Assembly: GCF_910589235.1 (NCBI RefSeq)
Contig: NC_060957.1
Span: forward strand, 310,001-374,000
Length of the DNA stretch: 64,000 bases
Source: Vespa crabro
Taxonomy: Eukaryota; Arthropoda; Insecta; Hymenoptera; Vespidae
Direction of reading: 5' to 3'
Below are positions 38,050-47,805 of the stretch, in pieces. The notes beneath the pieces are model-generated. The model did no database searches and was not told the origin of the DNA. It saw nothing but the letters and a program-made list of their open reading frames with translations. Each line of letters starts with the position of its first letter. Position 1 is the stretch's first letter. The position numbers and the translations under genes were made by a program.

Positions 38050-38567
38050 TATTCACATGGGTATCCTCTCTCGTTGGTTGACGTGCGTTGTTTGCGTAGA
38101 CGGATTCGCACCCGTTTCGTTCGTGCATCCTCTCTTTTACGTTTGCCAATGATCGAGAATAAAAGAGATTTAAAAGAACTAAAAGAAAAAAAAAAGAAAT
38201 AAGAAGAAGAAGAAGAAGAAGAAGAAAGAAATAAGGCGAAAAAAAAGATATTGCGTATGTAATCGAGAAAGTGTAACCCATAGGTATACAATAATATTAC
38301 ATAATATACATACAATTGTGATCGTGAGAGTATCTGTTACGAATAAATACAATTACAAATAAACGATGTGACTTTTTTCAAAGTTATATAGAGAACTCGA
38401 GTACTTTCGTGTAGGAGCTATTCCCTCAATCTTATCCTTTTCACCCTTTCTTGAAGTACATATATATACATATATATGTGTATTATGTACTTGTAAACAC
38501 ATAGGTCTGATTAAATGGGATTAAATCTCTATTGCACAGTTATTCGTGGTGCAACTAACGTAATATA

Positions 38568-38573
38568 TTTATT
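38568..38573 (-). terminator. candidate gcm poly(A) signal
   Basis: TTTATT on the + strand reads AATAAA on the gcm strand, about 58 bases past the stop. It is the first perfect hexamer after the coding end. Such hexamers are common in AT-rich DNA, so a longer 3' UTR is possible. Confidence 0.4.
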
Positions 38574-38630
38574 TATAATACAAATTCATATGTCGGACGA
38601 AGGAACGTGTTATCTTTCTTTCTTTGTTTT

Positions 38631-39991
38631 TTAGTGATGAGGAACGAAAGCTTGAGAGTTCGGAGGACAGCCAGTCATCATACTTGTCGTCGTATCCTCC
38701 TCTGTAGAACTGCACAGCATCCCAACGAGAGTATAGTCTACGAATGGTGGGAGATCTATATCAGCGACGTCACTGTAACCGTTAACTGGATGATGAACGG
38801 GAGCTGTGTTTGTCATTGTCATTTGAGGCAATCGGGTATCAAGGACCTCACAGGTGTAATGACAACGATCGTTGTTTGAATAGAAGAAAGGTTCTGGACT
38901 ATTTTGAGATTGTACAGGGGGCTCGATCGTCGGGGCCTCAGGAAAGAGTCTTTCGGTCACTTCAGGGTTCGTCTCTTGCGTTCCATAAACGTTTTGAGAT
39001 CTTTCGTCAAGTCCGATGTTATTCGATCTTGGATGAGACGGTCGAACGATCGATTGATGATTTTTTGAATTTGAGTCCTCAAATATTTGATAGCCGTCGA
39101 AGGAATAGGGATGTCTGTTTTCAGAGACGGGACTGCGATCGGAACGATTAGGATCAGTCAGTGCCATGTCGTTCTTCGGTCTTTGATAGGTTCCGTAATT
39201 CGCTCTGTCGATCATGGTACCCTGACAGTCCTTGTTGAAAGAGTCAACATCTCTTCTGGATGATAAAATATTTTCCTTGTGTGCGTCAAAACCAGGGAAA
39301 TGAAGTCGATCGTCCAGATGAGACTGACTCCAATATGGCTGATGATCCTGATCGTTCTTTATAACACGATCGTTTGTAAAAGGTTTTGGAGTTTGCGTTC
39401 GACCGTATCCTTGAAAGTTCAATGCATCCTCGAGAGAATGACTCTGATTCTGATCCTTTTCAGAAACGTATTGATTCATTGATTTCCTCGAGGCGAACCC
39501 TGTGTCTTTGTCTGTGTCAAATGCAGGGAATTGAAGTCTCTCGTCTTGAGGCATACTAAGATGACTGCTGCTCGAATCTTCGCTTAGAAATTGATTCCAA
39601 TATAGTTGTTCTTGATTGTGCTGTTTTACTTCGTATTTGATGGTACCACTTCCCAAATCAAGTAAAGTCGGTGGTGATCTAGCAACGTCTTGAGAATTTA
39701 TTGGAAAGTCCGGTCGTAATGGTTGATCTAATTGAAAGATTTCTTCCGGTTGGAAGAGATCACTGGTAAATGTTGGAAATTCAGGATAGGATGCTTCCTG
39801 TGGTATTTGATTTGGTAGACAATAACCTACGGTATTTTCTTGCATAGGTATCGTATCAGGTAACCAATATGATTCAGTCGATGGTGTTTGTTGGTTATAG
39901 ATAGTGGTTTGTTGATGCTGTTGCTGATACGATGAAACGTTCGTTTGCATGGCACACATGCATTCGAAAGGTGGACAAGAACAGGAATATC
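38631..39991 (-). CDS. gcm: gcm terminal exon: C-terminal regulatory region
   Basis: This encodes residues 225-677. It opens with Y-S-C-S-C-P-P-F-E-C-M-C, followed by a Gln-rich stretch. Two related modules sit at about residues 355-399 and 444-476. A long Asp/Ser/Pro-rich tract follows, and the end is hydrophobic-acidic. No folded domain is recognised outside the GCM domain. Stop TAA is at 38633-38631. Confidence 0.95.
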
Positions 39992-42900
39992 CTAAAAGAA
40001 AAGAAATGATATCAATTATATTATTTAGAAATATGACGAGTAGTTTACGAATATAATTAAATTCGCGCTCAAATTCTATTCGACCAATAACAATGGCAGG
40101 AATTCAAAGAATACGAATCGTCCAATCAATCTGTTGCGACGGTAACGTCGCCATGCGTTCGATTTTGGTAGTTAAAGATCGTAGAAGCATTCAAATTTCT
40201 ATTCATTTCGTTCGCGCTAATTTAATAATATCAATGAATATTATTCGTTGAAATGAATCGTGCGTAGAAAAATAAATAATCGTTAATTGTCGTCGTATAT
40301 ATTCCACACCTTTGTCCGAGATCAATGGTGGTGGTGCTGCAGTTCTTGGAGGTTGTTCGACAGAATCTGTATTTGACCTTTTCGTTCCCCTCAGTGACAT
40401 TAGCTGCAAAATAGAGAGACGATTATTGACCAACGGAGAAGGTGTTTTTTAAAACAACAAGGAAATAGTTGGACCAGCAGATTCATTTAATCAGGTAAAT
40501 TTTTTCAATGCAATCGATTTTTCTTTACCTTGAAAAGTATATTTATATGATATTCTAGAAAATGTCAACTTACAAATATTATATGGAATAATAAATAATC
40601 GTCTACTGTCTCATTGATTAATATTATTTTATTAATCACTTGCGGTGCAAAGAAATTCATGGTTGTGCGTGCCAGAACAGTCGAGTGCAAATCACTTCGG
40701 AGTGCAAATAATATCACTGGCTTCACTATTACTTTCCATTTTACAGTCTGAGATCAATACTGATAACTTTACATGATGAAGTGCAAGCAGAAACTGTGTC
40801 TCGTTAAAGAATTTCATTAACAATTGACGTGCCACCCACGTCATATTTCTTTCTGCAACAATCGCCTGACGACGTGTGTAACACGTCGCTGGCGTTCCGG
40901 TAATAGAAGCATCTCGACGTGCGTGGCACGTCTGTCCACCGCAAGTGGTTAAAATAATGTATATATAATACGCGTAAAATGAACGTTTAAAAGACTATTA
41001 TTGGATGCATATGTCGAAAGTTGTTTCGAACGTTAGCCATTAGATGGCGCATACAGTTTTAAGAATCTGATCAAATATGCATATGTATTATATGAGTACG
41101 TATGACCAAAGATAGAAAATTTGTATATTTTATATTGTAATTTAAGACAATCGTAAATGATAGCGTACGTTGTTTACGATCAATCTGGATTTGGTTAATG
41201 AATTGTTTTCTATATAAAAATCTTTCCTATCTATTTGAAATCATTTATATCAGAACGTGTGTAGGTATATATTTTGGAGGTATGTCGGAAAATCGTTTAT
41301 TAATTGAAAAAAAAAATAAGATACCTTGGAACCTAAAGCAGCCTCCCTTGCGAGTAAAACCGCTAATCCTCTGACCCTTTTGCCAGCGCCTACGCTTCTT
41401 CTAGCTTCGGAAGTAGACTTTGCTTCTGGTCGTGGATGATCGTGTTGTCCCTTGGCTTGGAAGAATATCGCATGTTCGGTATGCCGCCAGAAATGAGTAA
41501 CGGGATAGCCGCAATGGCCGCGACAGGATAAAATTTCTAAGCGACCAGTGCATTGTCTGTTTGGACAGGGTTTACCTTGTTGCTTCTTTCTAGCCTGAAA
41601 AGTATAATTTCATTTTTAATTCCCATTAATTCTTTATTTTAATTTCAATACATAAGAGAGAATGTTATCACCTTTGATTCACGAGATCTCTGGTAACAAC
41701 GAAAAATCGTTTTATAAACGCATAGCGTTAAGCAAGTTCGTAAAACACTCTTCTTTACTAATTTATTAGCTCTCGCTTCGAAATATATCGTTGAGATCTG
41801 AAAAAGGTTGCGTACCTTGTCGCAAATCGCCGGTCGGAGATGTACCCTTCCACCGCCAGGCAATATGCATTCCTGCGAGCAGACTAAAACTCCGAGGCAA
41901 GACTTTTTAAGGATACTGACGTTGTGATTGTTTGTATTTCTCATAGCCCAGCCAGATGCATGTCTTCTTGCTTCTTCGCAATCCGGTCCATATACCCTTC
42001 GTACGTGGCCATCCGCCCATTCGCACCACGGATCGTATTCCACGACCTAAAGCGGCATCCGTGTCATTGATTTATACTCTTATGTATTCTCGAAGTTCGT
42101 TTAAAGTAAATATTCGAAAGTACAGTGGCGGACAAAAGTTTAAGGCGACTCTTCCTTTGATAGATAATTCCATTATATTACTAGATATTAAATAATCAAC
42201 GGTTCGCAATTGTTCTTATAAATCTATCTACTAGAGAATAATTTAAAATCATTTAAAAGATAAACAATACTTCAGAGGATAAGTATGAAATCTTAGATGC
42301 TACATTTGCTACTGGATATTAGTTTAAGCTACCTTATTGAAAAGAGTATTGATATTAAGGCTATTTATTATCTTTCTCGAAGCGTGTGTGACTACAGAAT
42401 AGATATGGATAAAATATGAACTACAAGGGTAGTTCAATTTGTCTAATTCATATTGTTTAACAACAGGGAACATTGTCTCCCACCATGCATCTATCGTATC
42501 GAACTCATACTTTTCCATTTTTCATGTTCATATCTTTTTTTGATGGTGACGTGCAGTTTATTGCAATGATCCGTGCTAGATACGACGTCGATATACATGT
42601 GTTTTACGAAAAATGCATAGAGAATAATAAATATAATCGACATGTGTAATAATTAGTATGCAAATTTATTACAGAAAACAAGATTTTATCGAATGTTTTG
42701 TCAAAAATAATTTATATATTATATCATTTTAATATAAATTAAATTATGTAAAAACAATTTGAAACTGTTCGAATTGCAGTGTACAGATCATTGAGATTTT
42801 TTTTATTTATACTTTTACATAATTCTTTTAACGATGTTCCACAAATTGGATTAAAATCCTCTCTGAATAATTTTAGCAATATATTTTGCGTCATTATCCT

Positions 42901-44230
42901 ATGGGAAGATGAAATTGTTTGCCATATATTCACGTACATAAAGTATCATGGTTTCTTTCATAATCTTCAGATGTTGAAATTTTTTCACAGTGCCATTAAT
43001 TTTTCGAATTGGTCCTTGATCGTTTCACGAGAACGATTCCTACACCATTACGTTATCATTACTATCCTTGATTATCTTTACGATGCATTCTGGATTACAG
43101 TCTATTCTATTGAACTTTGACTCGTTAGAAAATAGCACATTTTTTCAAATCTTATACTGTTCAATGTTTATGCAAAAGCAATTCAAAGTTTCCAATTTTT
43201 ATTCATGATTGATTGATTTCTTCCGAGATACATGGCCTTTCAGGCTAAATTCATGAAGTCGCTTACGAACGATTTTTACACTAATATTCAAATCATTTGT
43301 CAGTTTGAACAAATCATTGTTCACTTTAAATATCAGCAGCAATCTGAAAACGATCCTTTTTGGATGAACGATGGATGCGGCGGTTCATTTTTGCAGTAGT
43401 TTTCCAATGTCTATCACTTTTTGATTTATCGTAATTCTTTCGGAACTCTAAATATTTATTTATTCTTTCAAAATTTATATCACGCCTATTTGTAAATGCT
43501 CTCTCAGATTTTCTTATAGTATTTGCTATTTCGACAAATGTTTTTTTTTTCTTTTTGGATAGAATGATACGACAATTTTTCTCTCTATTAAAAATAGTTT
43601 ACCCATATTTTTTTTACTTAAATTTAGTAATTGCTATTATACATATGATGTATTACGTTAAACAATCTTATTATACCGCAATTAATTTGGAATATCAATA
43701 TTCGTAATTAAACTAATGCTCGCAGGAAATATAGCATCGAAGGTTTTATGCTAATCTTCTTAAAGATTGTTTATGCTTTAAAAAGCTCCAAATCGTTCGA
43801 AATAAAAGTTATACGTATATTGTAAAAACAATAGCGAACTGATAGTTATTTAATATCTATAATATAGTGCAATAATCTATCAAAAAGGTAGTCGTCTTAA
43901 ATTTTTGTCCGATATTATAATAATAAAGGATATAAAACATCAAAGTAAGACATGAAATAAAAGGAAATTCGTGGATTTAAATTCGTCGATATTAATCAAA
44001 TGGAATCATTTGAAAATCGTTTCTACTTACTTACGTTCTACGAAAGATCGTAAACGATTATATTTTTCCTATTAACTTGAACGATCTCGCAAGAATGGAA
44101 ATTTAATTAAGAAGAGAAGATTATAATTACCCTTGGAACATTTGAGTCATTGATATCCCATTCCTGATGAGGATGTTGTTGCTGATTACCGGCGACAGTC
44201 GCTGACATAGTCGGCGAACCAACGCGACTC
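38631..44230 (-). CDS. gcm: glial cells missing (GCM-domain transcription factor), 5 coding exons
   Basis: This is a nuclear, zinc-dependent DNA-binding factor. In Drosophila it switches neural precursors to glia and acts in blood-cell fate. Exons in transcript order are 44230-44131, 42046-41816, 41594-41325, 40403-40310 and 39991-38631, ending in TAA. The likely start is ATG at 44208-44206, giving 677 residues. The GCM domain covers about residues 17-175: WDINDSNVPR, CEWADGH, CEEARRHASGWAMRNTNNHNV, KKSCLGVLVCSQEC, LRPAICDKARKKQ, CRGHCGYPVTHFWRH and FFQAKGQHDHPRP, with the Cys/His ligands intact. The rest is a Gln/Ser/Asp-rich C-terminal region with a hydrophobic-acidic end (DIDLPPFVDYTLVGML), a plausible activation region. 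The frame is open 5' of the ATG to the acceptor (S-R-V-G-S-P-T), so an upstream exon could add residues. Confidence 0.97.
40310..40403 (-). CDS. gcm: gcm exon 4: short linker
   Basis: This 94-base exon follows ATTTTGCAG and reads L-M-S-L-R-G-T-K-R-S-N-T-D-S-V-E-Q-P-P-R. It is basic then Pro-rich, and its phase matches exons 3 and 5. The donor is AAAG|GTGTGG, leaving one base of a Gly codon. Confidence 0.9.
40404..41324 (-). other. gcm intron 3, carrying a piggyBac-like MITE
   Basis: A 921-base intron between the GCM-domain exon and the short linker exon. About one third of it is an inserted element at 40632-40952; the remainder is AT-rich and unremarkable. Confidence 0.9.
40632..40952. mobile_element. 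piggyBac-like MITE with iterated GACGTG palindromes
   Basis: TTAA at 40632-40635 and 40949-40952 bracket ends TCACTTGCGGTG and, read inward, CCACTTGCGGTG. Inside, three small palindromes with GACGTG/CACGTC arms lie at 40826-40842, 40870-40888 and 40916-40932. TTAA target sites and subterminal repeats fit a non-autonomous piggyBac-superfamily element. No open frame is present. Confidence 0.8.
41325..41594 (-). CDS. gcm: gcm exon 3: GCM domain, second half
   Basis: It encodes 90 residues: A-R-K-K-Q-Q-G-K-P-C-P, then CRGHCGYPVTHFWRHTEHAIFFQAKGQHDHPRPE and a basic segment (RRSVGAGKRVRGLAVLLARE). The Cys/His ligands of the GCM zinc sites are present. The acceptor is ACTTTTCAG and the donor AAG|GTATCT. 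Confidence 0.97.
41816..42046 (-). CDS. gcm: gcm exon 2: GCM domain, first half
   Basis: It encodes 77 residues from V-V-E-Y-D-P-W-C-E-W to A-I-C-D-K. It includes the near-invariant HASGWAMRNTNNHNV and LKKSCLGVLVCSQEC, part of the DNA-contacting beta-sheet and zinc sites. The donor is AAG|GTACGC. Confidence 0.97.
42123..43917 (-). mobile_element. full-length degenerate Tc1-like transposon in gcm intron 1
   Basis: Inverted ends begin CAGTGGCGGACAAAAGTTTA on the left and, read inward on the right, share CGGACAAAAxTTTAAGxCGACT. TA flanks both ends (42121-42122 and 43918-43919). The length of about 1.8 kb fits an autonomous Tc1-like element. A broken transposase lies inside on the minus strand. 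Confidence 0.88.
42400..43640 (-). pseudogene. Tc1-like transposase pseudogene
   Basis: Minus-strand reading shows pieces of a DDE transposase in order: a K-x-D-R-F-Q-I-A-A segment near 43370, SNESKF at 43129-43112 (normally SDESKF), N-V-M-V followed by a stop, D-N-D-A-K near 42890, and D-F-N-P-I in another frame near 42840. The first catalytic Asp is replaced by Asn, and stops and frameshifts interrupt the frame, so it cannot be active. Boundaries are approximate. Confidence 0.85.
44131..44230 (-). CDS. gcm: gcm exon 1 (first recognisable coding exon)
   Basis: The minus-strand acceptor is GATATTTCAG at 44231-44240; the donor AGG|GTAATT lies at 44131/44130. From ATG 44208 it encodes 26 residues ending WDINDSNVPR, the start of the GCM domain. 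The acceptor-like 5' edge implies at least one further upstream, perhaps untranslated, exon. Confidence 0.88.
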
Positions 44231-44942
44231 CTGAAATATCGTTGAATATTTTATTATTATCGCAAATTCAGATCGCTTAGGTTTATTTTACCGATGGTAG
44301 TTCTCTCCCTCTCTCTCTCTCTCTTTCTTTATATTTTTCTTTCTTTCTTTTTTTTTTGTTTTTCTATTTCACGAATTTATGAATGACGTTGGTTTATTCG
44401 TATTCGCGTTTTCTCTGTGTCGCCGTAAAATCATACCTCTCTTTGAAAATCTATTAGTCGATAAAAGGGAAGGCGTCAAGGTAAAATCGACAATGGCTAT
44501 GAGGTACGCCTACCGGTTGAACACTATGCGAGTATATGCCTAGCACGTTGTTATTCAAAATTTAATTGACGCTACGGTGGGCGACAGTAAACGTCAGGTT
44601 TACACGTAAATGGAAGCTTGCCCTTGTCGTATGATGCGTGCGAAGGATCAGAATTTCTTCGTCTCACTCTTCGGATCTATGACTCGCGATATATATAATC
44701 ATAGATTATTCGATAAAAAGCAATAACCGAGAGGGGCCGTCGGTACTTCGATAAAAAAAACATTCCCATTGAAAGTATAAACGGATCGTTTACAATACGG
44801 CAGCTTCTTTAACAACAACGATTCTAATTACGTCATTTACTTTAGCAAGTTCGAGATATGTTAATATAAGTTTTATGAGAATGATATTTCATCAATTAGC
44901 TGTTTGTTTCGATTTTAAAATAGCTAATTCTCTATTCTCTCT

Positions 44943-44947
<5 letters not shown>

Positions 44948-44980
<33 letters not shown>
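44948..44980. repeat. (CT)n microsatellite upstream of gcm
   Basis: About 33 bases of CT repeat, 0.7 kb upstream of the first gcm coding exon. It reads (GA)n on the gcm strand, a sequence type bound by GAGA-factor-like proteins in insects, but it is one of many here. Confidence 0.9.
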
Positions 44981-44982
<2 letters not shown>

Positions 44983-46057
44983 TTCTGTCTCTTCAATAGA
45001 CATCCTATTCTTTTTCGTGCAAGTATTCACAATTCGACCTTGGTAGTTCAAGACGAGCTCGTTTCTCGAATCGTAGGAGTAAGAAATCTGATGCACGTAG
45101 GTAGCGAACGATGTGACGCATGGAAAAGACGAGAACTAACTCGTGCTACATAAGTATTAAGATGCGTTGACACCTGCAATCTCTATCTTCTTAAAGATCA
45201 GGACCGTAACGATGGAACGTCGTTGATCAACGAGACGCTCGTAGAAATAAGAAGAAAAAGGGAAAGATGGAGAAGGCGGTGAGCGAAGAAATGGTGAAGA
45301 AGGTGGAGGAGGAAGAGGTGGAGCAGGAATAAAAGAATTCGCGAGACAAATCGTCGTGGTCGTGCGACAGAGCTCGACCTTGAAGACCCTGAAATCGGAA
45401 TCTCGTCGAATCGAAACTGAGAACCAATTTAGTGTTGCGCAATCACGCGGCATTCGCCAGGAGAGCACGGCAGCCTCGAGATAAAATCCCGATTTATGGT
45501 ACGTTCCTGGCAGTACCTTGTCCGCCATACTTATGGGAGCCCGTGGGTGGCCTGACAACAGGCACGCTCGCAGCCTCTCTTTCCGGAATCCTTCCTTCGT
45601 TGAACTTCTTACTGATACGTAACTGTGAAACGAAGAGCAAAAGACGTCGATACTCGAAAGTCCAATATGCCTAATACATTTTACTATATCGATCCCGATA
45701 CTGCTCTATTTTTGATAAATAATAAATCAACTCATCCCATTTTAAATTCTTTCGAGAAACGATTTATTGAGGATTGAGAAAATTTCTTAATTTTAAATAT
45801 AACCTGGACAAGTATATATCGAGATTCACATGAATAAAATTTTATTCGTAGCGAGGTAACGTGTCAACGACACGAGAGTAATATACATAGAAGAGATTGT
45901 AGTAAGACGCCCACGCGCTCAACCTGCTGGCTAGGATTACAGGCAGGAAGAAAAGCCGACTATTTCTTAATTTAGGATCGAAATAAGATGCGGTTGGCGA
46001 TAAGCGAGAATAAGCGAGTACGATCCTAAACTTCGAATTAGATATATTATTTTTCAA

Positions 46058-46189
46058 ATGAAAGATTCATTTATTTCTTTAAATGCATATCTGTACATAG
46101 CTCATAGATTTTATTTATTTTTTTTTCCGAACGAAAGATTTATTTATTCAATTACACATCTATGCGTAGCTTTATTGATTTTATTTATT
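46058..46189. repeat. diverged tandem duplication, about 70 bp period
   Basis: Two direct copies run from GAAAGATT(C/T)ATTTATT through a TACA-rich segment with CAT(A)TCT and TAGCT to GATTTTATTTATT. They lie upstream of gcm. Confidence 0.7.
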
Positions 46190-47226
46190 TGAGCTTGATA
46201 AGTTCACTAGTTCTTTTTTTTCTAGTAACATTTTTCCAGTTATTTAGTTATTATGATAGAAATAAAAGTCGGGCTCTTTCGATTTTCTTCATTTGGTCAT
46301 CTCAACGTTCGAAAAGAGGAAGATACGTTTGCGAAAGTTTCTTCGAAGCTTTTCACGCTCGTCTACACCTACAGGATGAGCTTGTTGGTATGAATTACGC
46401 GTTACGTTTATTTTCCGTGGGTTTTATCGAGTCGCACGCTTATCCGGACGTTTACGATCTTTGTACACCTACTCGAGAGTAAATTTTTCTTTTCTCATAA
46501 ACGTACAGGTCACTTTGGGTCCATCTTTTCGTCTCAATGAAGTTCCAATCGAATTTTCAATAATACCTAAATGTAGTAAAATACAATAGTACATTCATTT
46601 ATTTCCAATTTGTAATACTATTTGAATTAAAAAAAAAAAAAAAAAAAAAATTAAAATTCAAAGAACGATAATATTCATTAGACGAATTTATAGTTAACTC
46701 AATAATATATTTCAAACGAAATATTTATATCCGTTTAAGTATATAATTAACAATGTAATAATTTATACGATCATTCCTTTTTCAAATAACTTACGTGTAC
46801 GTCAATATACCTAATTACTACATTACTGGCCTCCATTCTAGATTAGGTTCTCGTTCTTATTTCTCCGGAATGAAAGAAGTCAAGGAGGATGATAATTTTA
46901 CATTCCTTTTTCTATCGTTCCATTATTCTAAAGCAAGAGTAAGAGTGCAAGAAAAAAAAGAAAGAGAGAGAGAGAGAGGGAGAGGGAGGGTCAGGCACGC
47001 GGGCGTTTACTATACGTTACGTCGACACCTTTGAGAGGAACGACGCGAGGAAGAGAGAAAGTCAACGCAACGTATGAAAGAGGGAAGAAGAAAGAGAGAA
47101 GAGTCTGCTTAGGTGAATGATTGCCCGGATCGGCGATAAAGTCATCGCCTTTAGCACCGAGTAAGATGATACATCGGCGGACGATGCTGCGCCGAGATTG
47201 TCTGAAGTCGAAGACGTAGGAATACT

Positions 47227-47228
<2 letters not shown>

Positions 47229-47258
<30 letters not shown>
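47229..47258. repeat. (GA)n microsatellite
   Basis: GA repeat within a broader GA-rich stretch (46960-47310). Confidence 0.95.
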
Positions 47259-47261
<3 letters not shown>

Positions 47262-47759
47262 TCAAAGACAAAAAGAAAAAGAGGGGGAGAGAGGGAGAGA
47301 GAGAGAGAAAAGGGTGAAAACAGCGCGAGAATATTCTTAAATTCATTCTGAACTCGAAGAGAGGGGAAAAAAGGTGGAAGAACTGTTGGTTCCTCTTGGT
47401 ATGGGTGCATTCAGATATTAAGGGAGATACGAGTCGCGGTGAGGCGATTAAATATCACGAAAGGCACCGATGAAAAGGAAAGAAATTTCTCTTTCTATCT
47501 GTATCTCTCTTTTGCTTTATCTCTTTCCCTTTCTTTACCTTCTTTTAATCTTTTCTTTACCTTCTTCCTATTCATCCTTTTTTTTTCTTCACTCTCTCTC
47601 TCTCTCTCTCTTCCTCAGATTCTCTGTAGCAGAATCTTCTAGTCGGAGTAACGCTCCTTTCGGATCTTTCCACGAGATTAACTCACAAGAGGTGAATTAA
47701 TTCGTGGTGAGTTAATCTCGCGATTATAAATGAATTAATCCTTCACCCTTTCTTGCGTG

Positions 47760-47769
47760 CGTCTCTCTC

Positions 47770-47803
<34 letters not shown>
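47760..47803. repeat. (CT)n microsatellite
   Basis: About 40 bases of CT with one CA interruption. Confidence 0.95.

Positions 47804-47805
<2 letters not shown>

Larger units (their letters stand above)
32444..38630. other. convergent intergenic region with both 3' UTRs
   Basis: RB1CC1 (+) and gcm (-) face each other across this 6.2 kb. It must contain both 3' UTRs. It is full of low-complexity sequence: (CT)n, (TATG)n, a compound GAT/AAT block, poly-A runs, (CTC)n, (CA)n and (TA)n. I see no additional gene. Confidence 0.8.
42047..44130 (-). other. gcm intron 1, largely a Tc1-like transposon
   Basis: A 2084-base intron that splits the GCM domain coding sequence near its start. About 1.8 kb of it is a single degenerate transposon (42123-43917), so the ancestral intron was probably only about 290 bases. 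Confidence 0.9.

Noticed and set aside
45157..45558. 133-residue minus-strand frame upstream of gcm, considered as a gcm 5' exon
   Set aside because: It is Pro/Ser-rich low complexity near its end and shows no GCM N-terminal similarity or clear donor to 44230. A 5' UTR exon here is not excluded.
45930..45955. GCTGGCTAGGATTACAGGC-like string resembling a primate Alu piece
   Set aside because: The match is short and isolated, and Alu does not occur in insects; taken as coincidence.
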